This document shows, piece by piece, positions 11,510-24,008 of a stretch of DNA of 64,000 nt. Source of the stretch: Dryas octopetala. Its lineage: Eukaryota; Streptophyta; Magnoliopsida; Rosales; Rosaceae. How positions within the stretch are numbered: the stretch's first letter is position 1; each line of letters begins with the position of its first letter. The notes beneath the pieces were generated by a model. It saw nothing but the letters and a program-made list of their open reading frames with translations. It made no database searches and was not told the DNA's origin. Location: NCBI GenBank assembly GCA_963921425.1, contig OY992833.1, forward strand, positions 4,404,501-4,468,500, written 5' to 3'. The position numbers and the translations under genes were made by a program.

Positions 11510-12082
11510 GGGGGTGTCCCCAACTTAGATTTAATTGGATTTTAAATGTCTAATAAAATCTAGGTGTCCTCAACTCAGATTTTAATGGATTCAAAAAAAG
11601 TCAAGGTGTCCCCAACTCAGATTTTAATGGATTCCAATGAAATCCAGGTGTCCTAAAAAAGTTATGGATTTCATTAAGTAAATGATTTTAATGGATTTGA
11701 ATGCATTTTTTACACATAACAAATTTCATGAGAATTCTAGCCAATTCCCTTGGATTTTGATAGTATCTATGAATTTTAGGGGGGTGTCCCCAATTCAGAT
11801 TTTAAAGAAGTTTAATGGATTTTAAAATTCATAGAATCCATCAAAATCTAAAGGAATTGGATGAAATTATCATGGAATTTGTTATGTATAAAAAATGCAC
11901 TCAAATATATCCAAATCCATTAAAATCCTTCACTTATGAAATCCATGACTTTTTGAGAACACCTGAATTTCATTGGAATTCATTAAAATCTGAGTTGAGA
12001 ACACCTAAATTTCATTAAAATCCATTAAAATCTAAGTTAAGGACACTTTAAAATTCATTAAAATCTAAGTTGACGACACTCC
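11510..12082. mobile_element. Tourist-like (PIF/Harbinger) MITE, TSD TTA
   Basis: This 573-bp non-coding fold-back element has termini GGGGGTGTC and GACACTCC, flanked by TTA at 11507-11509 and 12083-12085. The arms are built from several subterminal repeats (GGTGTCC..AACTCAGATTTTAATGGATT) in mirrored order. The TTA duplication and terminal bases fit the Tourist/Harbinger group. Confidence 0.75.
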
Positions 12083-12085
12083 TTA

Positions 12086-12889
12086 ATTTCCCTTTTACAT
12101 AATGGCCAACGACTATTAATGTTGATTGTTGACTATGCGTCGTATGCGAACCACAAAAAGAGGGAGAAAACAAGAATTACATTTTAAAAGTATACTGTCG
12201 GAAGGAAGAAAGGCTTATACATCAGCTTATGGTCATCTTTGATATCGTCAGCCACCGGTGCAACAAATGAATTAGCTAATGATGTTAGGATCCATAAATA
12301 TAGAATGAGAAATTCACAAACTCAACCTAACAAAAAAATTAAGCAATAAAATAGAGAGTATCAAGAATTTAATGTTTTTCGGCAATGTGCCTACATCCAT
12401 GGGTACTAATTAGATCTTGCCCCCTAGCTGATGGTCGCTCCAATCTTATTTCAAAACAAAATTATGATTTGGAAGCTCGATCGATCTTACTATACCAATT
12501 AATTAAAATACTTATTGCTTAATATATATATATATATAGCTAACCACTGCACAAATGGGCGTACGTACATATACCCTTGTGTTATATAAGCTTCAAATGA
12601 ATGTACGTTAATTCATTGCCAACAATGATTAAAGTGCTACTATACACAAAATATACGAGGCCTACATAATGCACGCTAGCCTCCATAGTTTAGCAGTCAT
12701 TTAAATTTTTATTATATATCCATCCAATTTTCTCTCTAAATTGGATGGAAAAATCGACTTAATTATCTACTATTACTCTATATAATCACTAATACTACAA
12801 TCATCAACAAAACTTATCCCTTTAATTAGCTTTGAACCTTTGTATCATTGATGTTCCTATCTTGAATTTATTATAAATATTGAAAATGT
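12086..12889. other. 3' flank of the CNGC gene
   Basis: AT-rich sequence lies downstream of the CNGC stop. No convincing further CNGC exon was found. A possible acceptor at about 12275 could open a short tail, but it does not resemble the calmodulin-binding IQ region expected here. Confidence 0.35.
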
Positions 12890-15800
12890 TCAAATTCCAC
12901 ATACGTTGCCTTTGGAGACTATACTTTTCCAGTCCTTGGCCATGAGAGCAAAGGCTTCCACTTTTGTTTGACATATGACATTTTCGGCCGAGATATTGTT
13001 GGGTGGTGATGCCAGAATTAGAAGTTTTTCTCCATAAAAATCACCTTTCTTAAGAGAACTGGTGAACATTGAGAGATCCGTTTTGTAGGTCTGTACAGTG
13101 CCTTCTATGATGAAGAGCATCTGATCAAGTGGTTCTCCAGCTTGAGCAACATAACTATTCTTCTTGTAAATCACTGGACGTAGATGCTCGTAGATAGTTT
13201 CCAAGTCTTTTACACCCATACGTTGAAGCATTGGTACCTATATGTATATAGCTTAATTAGCTTACATTAATTAAATGATCAATATATAATTAGAATGAGA
13301 TCGATCCATTATATAAAATAGCTTGCTTTCATTACAAAATTTATAGTGCTACTAAGAATATTTTCTAAATTTGAATTCCAAATAGTGTGAATAATGGGTT
13401 GGGCTAGCTCGTGTTTGACATGAGCCCGGCCTATTTAAATTGGCTTGGCTTGACATGATTCTAGGTGGGTTGGATCAAGCACAGCCTAAAAATTTAGGAA
13501 TTTGAGCCAATCGGCTTGGTTTGGATCAAGCCTAAACATGGCATAAAGTATGATCAGGCTCATTTTAAACAGATTAAATCAAGACACTTCTAAACTAACA
13601 CGTATACAATCATATTATTTGGGTCAAAATTTGGTACACAAATTAGAACTCCTAGCTAGTATTATTCAAATTTACAAAGAGAAAGAGGTTGAGAAACATT
13701 ACCTTTTTTAGCCTATTCATGCAAAGATGATGCATTATAAATGTTCTGTTATTCCAAGAAAGAATGGAGAATAGATAAATTATATCCACGTCATGATCTA
13801 TATTTTTTTTTACTAACTTTTCTAGCCTTATGTTATTCATGATTCGTGTCTTCGTATCCTCAGGGAAACCACATGCTGACACCCATGTTTGTATATCTGT
13901 CTCTTTCCTCATAATCTTCTTTCTTAATTCCTCCTCCTTAATCTCCTCTGATTTTGCAATTGCAAACTACATATATGTCTGTTTCACAAACAAATTATTA
14001 AAGAAGAAGAAGAAGTTGATCAATCATCATCAAGTCCTAATGAAACGTCACATAATTATGCAGAACTTTGTATATGACTGTTTACATAGAATAATTTGTC
14101 AAAATCGATTTTACATTGTGGTATAATATGAAACAGACATAATATTGTTTCATAATATGACTGTCTCTTTGAATATGAATGTCACAAAAGTGGTATAATA
14201 TTGTAGATTGTACATGTGTCCATTCAATTTCATATTCTTGTTAGACATTAGGGCACACAATATTTAAACTCTAAACCGGCCTAAGGCTGAGAGGATTAAT
14301 GGTTAAGATTCAACCTATATCTAATTAACCTGTTGTTTTCTTTTTATCTGGGAAGGGGTAGTCAAATTTGAAATATCTTCAAATTTATATTGAAAGAGAA
14401 ATACTATTAGACCAATAGCTAATCGACACATTTAATTTATTGAGTTTGGTTAAATTAATTAGTTCACAATAGAATTAATTAAAAAGTAAATTAATGATTC
14501 TTCTTAAGTTAAAAATCCTCACAGACGTATTAATTGGATAAACAGAAGCCATGAATATGAATTTAATTAATGATAAAAAATTAAGGAATGGCCAATGTAC
14601 CTGAACATTTCCAATAAGATATAAAAATAGTAGCAAGCCACTAACAGAAATAAGAATTGCAAAGCAGTTTTCCCACTCATAGCTACTTGTTTCGAGATTT
14701 TGACCAAGAGAGCTGCAAAAATTGATATATGAAGCAATTAATATGTTATATACTAATAATGGCATAACTTAATTAACTAAGAACATTGTGCAGTACGAAA
14801 ATATACGTCCTACAAAAAGAGGATTACAGATCGATACAATCATCACCATTGAAGAATAAAATATAATTAATGGCAACCACCGGTAAGCCAATTACCAAGA
14901 AAAAAAAAAAACACAATGCACATTACATGCACCCTTTTTTCTTTTTTTAATTCCCTAATGATAATCTATTGGAAGGAAATTAGTATCTTCTATTGGAAAT
15001 TACCAAGAACAGTTCAAGAGGTTGCACTATATATTCCTGATTATGAACCTATATAGCTAGGCAGAGCAGCAGTAGTGTGGTAGTGAACATATAGATACAT
15101 GGGAACTTCTACAATGACTGTAGTAAGTAGTATTTGACCGATTATTGAAGAACTAGTAACTCCGGATCAAGTTTGCGATAACTCTTCGTAATAGGCCTAT
15201 TTCAAAAGTTAGCACTTCTTGATATGTTGATCAAGTAATTAGCAGTAAGTCTCCATCAAGTTTCTTGTCACTCACCACTTTCTTAATCCAGAGTTACCAC
15301 CAACTTCAGCCTCTCTTCAAAAAATGGTAGCTCTCTGTTAAGTTTGTGGTAACTCTATAAAACATAAGCCTTTTTTTTTCATAAAGTTACCACAAACTTG
15401 ACTATGACTTACCATTTATTGATAGGTTTCTCAAGAACAACGTAATTAACTTCTTGTCAAGTTTCAGGTAACATACTAACCATACTCTTGATCAGGAGTT
15501 ACCACTTACTTGACCAATTAATTATTGAAGAACTAGTAATTCCGGATCAAGTTTGTGGTAAGTCTTCGAAATAGGTCTATCTTGAGGACTTACCACTTCT
15601 TGATATATCGCTCAAGTAATTGGTAACTGTCGATTAAGATTCTAGTAAGTTACTACTATCTTGATCGTCGGCTACCACTTACATGAGCGTTTATTCAAGA
15701 ACTTATAACTCTTGATCAAGTTTCAGGTAACTTATCACATTCTTGATAGTTAGTTAGCACTTACTTGAGCGTTTATTCAAGAACTGGTAACTTCAGATCA

Positions 15801-18800
15801 AGTTTGCGATAACTCTTCGTAATCGGCCTATTTCAAAAGTTACCACTTCTTGATATGTGGCTCAAGTAAGTAGTAAGTTTCCATCAAGATTTCTGTATCG
15901 TACCTTTGGTTACCATAAACTTGACACATAATTACCACAAACTTGACACAGAGTTACCTTGTTCTTGAGCGACCTGTCAAGAAATGGTAAGTGGTAACTA
16001 GTCATCATAGAATTTCCCTATACAACTAATCAAGGGTGCATGAAGAACACTATTGTCAAATAATGAAGAGGCAAATTTTTGTGGATATTTTTTATTTAGC
16101 TAAAAAGAAAACGTGTTGATTGCCAATGGCTCAAGATATGCATGTACCTTAGGTTTCTGATTCCCCACCAGAATGAGTATAAGAATTTTTTCGAAAAATT
16201 AGTTGACCCAATGATACCCGACTGAAGGGCATTAAGAAACATTCCAAAATCAAATAGTGTAGCATCTGGTTGATTTATAGGGCATGATGAATCTAGGAAT
16301 GTGACATTTATTGAAGTCCTATCATCGCAATGAGTAACCATATATATACATCCTTCAACATTTCTACAGGCTTGATGCCAGCATGATGTCACTCGTTGAA
16401 TAGAAAAAAAGTACCAAAAGCCTCCGAGTACCTGATCATATACGAGTAAATTTATTAATTATCCGAAAAAACTTGGTAGAGATTAAAAAAAAAGTATTGC
16501 TACACTTAACAAATTTATTTATCAAATTTGAGGCACTCTAAATCTCATTTATTTCTAAAGTTAAAGATAGTGTATTAACACATTATTTAATGAGCAAATT
16601 TAGTAAGCATTAAAAATTAAAAATTGACACCCACTTTCTCTTGTACTTATTATTTAGAAATAATTACTCATAACTACATATTTGCTATGGTTTTTAACTT
16701 TTAATACCACTATTATTAATATATAATAATTAGGTTAGTTTTATTAACAATTAGGTTAGTTTGATTGCATGTGCTTTAGTTGACTGCAGCTGAGTGGGCT
16801 GCTTACCAGCTGGCGTGTGTTAAGTGATGCAGTTTTACAATTTTACCCTTATGACAGTTTTTAGTTATTTTTAACTTATCTGTGCTTCGACAACTTTACC
16901 TTTTAGTTGAAATCTGTTTGCACTTGTTTCTCTCTTTCGATTTTGCTCTAGTCCGATCTTTGTCTGGTCCGATCTTCGTCTGGTCCGATCTTCATCTGGT
17001 TCGATCTTCCTCTCGTTCGATCTTCATACGGTTTGATCTTGTTGTTCTTGATCAATTGCTAGTTTTACGGTTCGTATGCTATTGATTTTGATGCTAGTTT
17101 TGATTTTTTGTTTTGTTTAAATTTATAGGTATTTTTCGATTGAAGTTGAGTTTGTTTAATTGATTTTCATGTTGATTTTCAGTTTAGGTATAGTTTTTGT
17201 TTTTGAATTTGATTTTTGTTGACAGTATTATGTAGTTTTGGATTTTGAATTTGATTTTTATTGACAGTATTATGTAGTTTTGGATTTGCATGTTGATTTT
17301 CGTGTTAGGTATAGTGTTGATTTTGAATTTGTTAATAATTTATGTAGTTTCAGTAGCATACGTGCTTAATAGCTTGCTTTTATTCACTTTTTTGTTGAAT
17401 TTTAATTTAGTAATATTATGCAGTTTCAGTTCTGCTATTTTGTGCTTGATAGGTTGCTTTTATTGACTTTTAATAGTTTTTGTCTTTGTTTGTTTAGGTT
17501 ATAGGAATGGTTATGTAGTTTTTGTTGCAGTTGTTAATAATTTGATTCATTTTGCTCTGTTTTTGTTTAGGTTATGGCAATGGAAGGGTTTAAGTTTGCT
17601 AGATGCACATATGGCGATGATGGTGTTATGCTTGGTTTGCTGGAGAGTACTACGTATATGGGACTGTGCCTTGAGTTGTGTTCCAGATTTAAGAAACTCA
17701 AACCTGATCGGTTTGAGTTGAGGTATTCTTTTTGTGACCATAAGATGATTAAATTGGAGTCTGATTTGGACATTCGATTTATGTTGACTGTGTTTGGTCT
17801 GATGAATACTAGTATTGTTGATATTTCAATCAATGATAAAATCGATTTAGATGCTCTTGTTGTTGATAAAAATTGCTCGTCATCTTCATCGAATAAGAGT
17901 ATGGTTGTTGATGGTAGTTTTGATGAGAGTGATTATTTAGGCAATTTGGTTCTGGTGAGGTTCGTCGGTACCTCTCTACTGACTGGGAGGGCTATATCTG
18001 TGAGATTGGCCAAAAATTTGAAGGAGGTGCTATAGAATTTCGTGAGAAGCTAATCAAATATGCTATTGAGTGCGGTTTCCGATTTGTATATGTTAGGAAT
18101 GAAAAAAAGAGGGTCTCTGCTGTGTGTTTCAAGAAGGAATCAGATGGTTGTGATTGGTCTGTGTATGCTTCTACATCTGCTCTGAATGGTTTCTTTTATA
18201 TTAGAAAGTTAAATAATGTTCATACATGTACTGGATTGGTTCGGGAGCAAAAGAACAAGCTACTTGGAGGTCGTATTGTGTCTAGTTTGCTGAAAGAACA
18301 AGTTCAAGCTAATCCATCAATTAGGCCAATCGACATTATGAAGGATTTCAAGCAGAATTACGGTTTAGATATTTCCTACTACACAGCTTGGCATGGCAAG
18401 GACTTTGCTCAGCGTGCTGTTCTTGGTGATGAAGGTGACTCTTATAAGAACCTTAGTTGGTATGTTGATGCGTTGAAGTTGGCAAATGAAGGGTCTTTGA
18501 TTGATCTTGAATGCAATGATGAGACTTGTCGTTTTGAGCGCTTGTTTGTTTGTTTCAAGGCTTGTATTGATGACTTTTTATTCCTTCGACCTATGTTGTT
18601 TATTGATGCAACTTTCATAAAGAATAAGTATAAGGGACAGATGCTTACTGCATCTGCAAATAATGGAAATCAAGGTATCTTAATGATTTTTTTGTTTTTG
18701 TTGCTTACTGCATCAGCATTTTGATGTTTTGTGAATTATTTCTTATATGTATAGTTTCAGTTTTTGATTACTAATATGTTTTTTGATTTTTGAGTCTATG

Positions 18801-21800
18801 TAGAGATATTCATTTATGCTTTTGCTGTTGTTGATTCTGAGAATGAGGCTAACTGGAGTTGGTTCCTACAAAAGATTCGTGGCATTATAGAACCACAAGG
18901 TAGGACAGTGACATTTATATCAGATCGCCACAAAGGACTTCTGCAAGGTGTTCCAAAGGTTTTCCCTCTTTCTCCACATGGATATTGTCTGTATCACTTG
19001 AAGAACAACCTACGTGGAAGGTACCCTGGGACTTATGGTAAAATGGTTAAGGAGAAGGTTGTGCATCTGTTCACTCAGCTTGCATATGCTCCTACTGCAT
19101 CTGCTTATGAGGAGAAGCTGGCTGAATTGTTGGTTGAGGGTGAGAAACAAGTGACAGAGTTTTTGGGTGAACTTCCAAAAGAGAATTTTGCAAATGCCTA
19201 TTTTCCTGGGAGACGATATGGGGAGCTGAGCAATTCCCTTTCGGAATCATTGAATAATATGATTAAGAACATTCGCTTGTGGCCTATTTGTGAATTGGTT
19301 GATGCAATGAGGCACAAGATGATGGTAATGATGTCTGAAAAGAGGGATACTTCGACAAGGTGGCATACTATACTTTGTCCAAGAATTGAGGATGAAATGA
19401 ATTTGGAATTAAAAAAAGGAAGGCATTGGAAGGTTTCGAGGTCTAGTCCTACTGTTTTTGAAGTTGCTGCTGATTATTCATTTGTGGTTGATCTTGAAAG
19501 ATGTTTATGCTCTTGTCGTCAATGGCAGCTCAAAGGGTTTCCATGTATTCATGCAATGAGGGCAATTCAAAGCTGTGGTGCTTCAATTTATGACTTTGTT
19601 GAAAACTTTTGGAAGGTTAATTACTATAGAGCTGCATACCAGAGTGCAATTTGGCCTGTGTCAACAGTTGAGAAGCCTGATGGGTCGCCTCAGGTGCTTG
19701 TGCTACCACCTCGTACAAAGAAGCAAGCTGGGAGACCGAAGGTCAGTAGGGTGTTATCGATAGGTGAAGTTCCAAAGCGGCAAATGAAGTGCAAGCGCTG
19801 TGGTCAATATGGAAGGCATAATCAGAAGACATGCACTGCTATTATTGGATAATCATAATGAAGATTGGTTGATAGAGTTTACTGTAGTTAACAATTTGAT
19901 AGAGTTTACAGTTAACAATTTTATAGATTTTAGTGTCTTGACATGAAAATATCATGCAATTTGAGTGGATCATTAAAGATTTAATAGATTTAAACTTTCT
20001 TGATTTTTATATTATATTTGGATGCAAGTTGCCGAGTTTTGTTGCCTTTATATTGCTGTTATTGTCCTTGGATTTTAATAGAGTCCGTTAATATGTATGT
20101 TCACTTTACCTGCAGTTTCAGTTTTACCTGCAGTTTTAGTTTTTCCCGCAGTTTCAGTTTTACCCGCAGTTTCAGTTTTACCCGCAGTTTCAGATGCTTT
20201 TTCGACATACTTGGCCTTTTTTGGTTTTTAATTTGTTTCTTTTAGTTTTACCTGCAGTTTCAGTTTTCCCCGCAGTTTCAGTTTGACCCGCAGTTTCAGT
20301 TTTGCCCGCAGTTTCAGATGCTTTTTTGACATACTTGGCCTTTTTCGGTTTTTAACTTGTTTCTTTTGTATTGAGAAGGTTTATATGTGATACATTTTGC
20401 TTCGTTAAGCTTAATTTGTCTCTGTTTTTCATTTTATTATTTTGCTTGCATGATTAGCCTGTTATATTAGGCTTTTCCTTGACCTAGTTTGAGTTTAAAA
20501 TGATCTTTTAGTTGGAGTAGCAATATAGGTTGTAGTTTCATATTAAATAATTTGAAATAGGTTTCAAATTAAAAGAATTCTAAATAGAAACAAATAAGCT
20601 AAAATTATCACTTTAATTATCAAATGTATCATCTTTTCACACCTGAAATGCTTAATACAAAAAGTAATTTTAATCATAACTAATTTCCGAAAATACATGA
20701 AACTGCTAATTTCTGAAAATACATGAAACTGCTGTATCTAAAGCTATATCATGTGTGTACATTTTGAAGCCAAAATCCTCTATGAAGCATGAGACGGTCA
20801 ATGATATGTGCACGGAACTTGTAAATGTCATTCTTGTTAAATTTCTGCATAATGTCATCTCCCCTTGCAAGCTGTCTTGTATAGTACAAAACAAATATGC
20901 CACAATCATTTCTGCAAAAAGAATTTAGTTATGTTATATTAAGAATTTCTACAAATAGATCAAATTGATTTCAAGAGAGGTAAGTTACTTACGAATCATC
21001 CTTTTGTTGCGGGCATTGTTGACTATTATCGATTGGAAAGGTGCATGGACTGGTGGTGATGTATTGTGCTGTGAGATATTGACCCTTTGTCAATGGCCTT
21101 CTTGTCAGCATGTATTGTCCTGTGTTGAAATTTCCTGTTTTTAGCATCCTTTCTGCACAATGCTTTTGGTCTTGCAACCACTTTTCGACTTCTCCTTTCT
21201 GCATGTTACAATATAAAATAAAAAGAGAATTTGATCATAGGAAGTCAAATATGATGCAGTTACAATACAAAATAAAAAGAGGATTTGAAAATAGGATAGT
21301 GCATCACCAATGTCGTGGCTATATCATAGTATTTATCCTTATGGTGCACACTTCGTGGTCTGATCGAGTTGTAATGAGTCCATTTTCCTTCAAGCTTGTC
21401 GAAAACCAGTAAAGAGTAGTGGTCGACACTGTGTATTGGAAAGAAAATCTTCTGTGCAGTTCCTAGATTCTCAAATACCTTCTCATGCAGTTGACTTTGT
21501 ATTGAGTGTGTGTGTCCACCTACTATGTATTCCTGCGTTCATATGCAGTTTCAAAATAAGGATAGATTACAAGTATGCATATTGAAAGTAATAAACTTGT
21601 TTTTACTTGTACTTACATGTATGTAAGTGCCTAAGTACAAATTCTGCTGCATGTTTGGATCGTCCAACTCATCTCCCCGCAGTATGTCATAGTATGCATC
21701 AATGATCTAGAAGTATCTGGTTAGTTTATTTTTGACAAGTTATATAAAATCAGTATAAACAATTGTATATATACCTGATATGACACTGCAGTATCAAGAA

Positions 21801-23972
21801 GCACATCTACAATGTCAGGTCGAAAGAGTGTAGTACGTGTTGATACCCAGAAGTATGCTCTGTATGTATTATGATTATATTAGAATAATTTTTTATGTTA
21901 TGGATATCATAAACACATGTTTTGTTCAAGTTGAATTATAAATTTACTTACCCTTGCGGTCCCTCTTTCCAATATTTTTGAATGTCTTGCTTTCCATCTT
22001 TTGATAGAAATTTGAAAACCTTGAGCTTTTGCCACACTAGTTTTTTGGGAATTCTTGGATCGTTCTGTGTGTTGGTCTTTTGCTCTTCTTCCTTGTCACT
22101 TAGAGAAATATACTCAGATTCTTGAATGGATTTGTGTTCTTCATTTCTTTCCATTTTTCTTCTTTTTTCTGGAGGGTTGTTTTCAGCATCATGATCTTTT
22201 TGTGATGTTGATTCTTTTTTCTGTAGGCTTCTTGTTCTTGATGGCTAGTCTTTTTTAGCCTCATTTTGTTTGTCCTCTTCAGCTTGCCGTTGAGACTTTA
22301 CTGTTGCCTTTTCTTCTTTCTGCTTTCTCATTTCATCACATTCTTTTTCCTTTTCCTTTCGATTCATTGTCTCATTCAGTTTTCTCAGTCTTTCAAGCTG
22401 CTTATCTTTTAGTTTATTTGCTAGCTTGTATGACTTGACTTTGCCCTGCATCTTCATATATTTTTCCCACAAATTCTTGTACCTTTTTCTTTTCTCTCTA
22501 AGCTTCTTCTTGGTCCTTTCACACTTGTAGAATAGCTTTGTGGAGAACTTGTTTTTCCTTATGCAAGATTCTATAGCAGATGACAGCATATCTTTCAATG
22601 TGGCCATCCTTCCTTTCCACATGTACACTGCTTCATGATTTTTGCAAATTTGTTCTTGTGTGTTGTCCATCTCCTCTTGTAATTGCTCGGGTATAGATCC
22701 CACAATGTCATCAAAGATTCTATCCCAAGGTACGTTTGTTTCTTGGCTGTAATACTTTTCCCATTCAGTTTTTCCTGACTCTTGTTGGTTGCCATCTGGG
22801 ATTTGACCATCACTTACTTTGTTTGCTTCTTTTTCTTCATCATGTGCACTTGTTGCTTGCCGACCATCATGAGGCATGTTATCTTGAACTTCCGATTTGG
22901 TTGGTGTTGTATCACTTGCAGTTTCGGTTGCAGTTTCAGTTGTATCCTTTCCTTCATCTGTAATCACCAATACAAATAAATATGAATAAATACAAAATAT
23001 GAAGCCGGTTGAATAAATACTGTGAAAAAAAAATAACAAACCAAACAACTCATTTAAGATACCTTGATTTCCTTGATTTGTGTTAGGAGTCTGGTCAAAT
23101 GAAGGTAGGTTGATGCAAGTCTTGTCAAATGATACAAGGTTGATGGGAGTCTGGTCAAATAAAGGCAATTTGATGGAAGTCTTGTCAAATGAAAGAAGGC
23201 TGATGGGAGTCTGGTCAAATGAAGGCTGTTGAACTTCTTCCATTCGAGCACTTGTCAGGTCAGCTTCAGTTTCGCTGAGATTGAGTTGTTGAGTTTCCAT
23301 TTGACTCAGATTGAGTTGCTCAGTTGCAGTTTCACTTGATGAAAGAACGACTGTTGCAGCTGAATATGAAGCACGTGTTGGACTCTGTTGGGGTGGTAGA
23401 GGTTGTGTCTTTGGAGGTGGTTGAGCTTGAGTCTCTTCGTTGAATGTAGTTGACTCAGGTTGTGTCAGTGGAGGAGACTGAGGTTTTGTTGCTTGAGTTG
23501 TGATATCTTCAATGAATGGAGGTGACTGAGGTGCTTGAGCTTGAATTCTTGCAATGATTGGAGTTGCTTGAGGTGTGTCAAATTGATCCTCTCGAGTTTC
23601 TTCAGTTTGGTTTTCTGGAGGGGTCTGAAACTGTGTTAGTTGAGTGTGTTCAGTTTGTGGCTCATTATGACTTTGAGCTTCTGTTTGTTCTTCTTCTTGC
23701 TCCTGACTTGCAGCAAAATCAAAGTATTCATGATCTGTGTTTTCATAGCATGGTTCAGGATCATGCACCTCAATAATGGCTAGATTCTGAGTTTGTGTCT
23801 CTGTCTCCTCTTCCTCTGCACTCTCTTGTTGCTCTTCCGTTTCTTGCTCACATTCTTCATTTTCAGACTCTTGTTCTTCCTCTTCAGTGTCAATTAGTTT
23901 TCTCTTTGCACTCCAAGCTTTTGGCTGTGCTTGAAAATCACTGTCATAAACCTCTTCCATTTGTTGGTCCAG

Positions 23973-24008
<36 letters not shown>

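Noticed and set aside
12205-12280. Possible last CNGC exon (acceptor then a frame containing HRWLTISK)
   Set aside because: Too short and only faintly like the HHWRTWAACFIQ region. The donor that would pair with it is not required, because exon 7 has its own stop.
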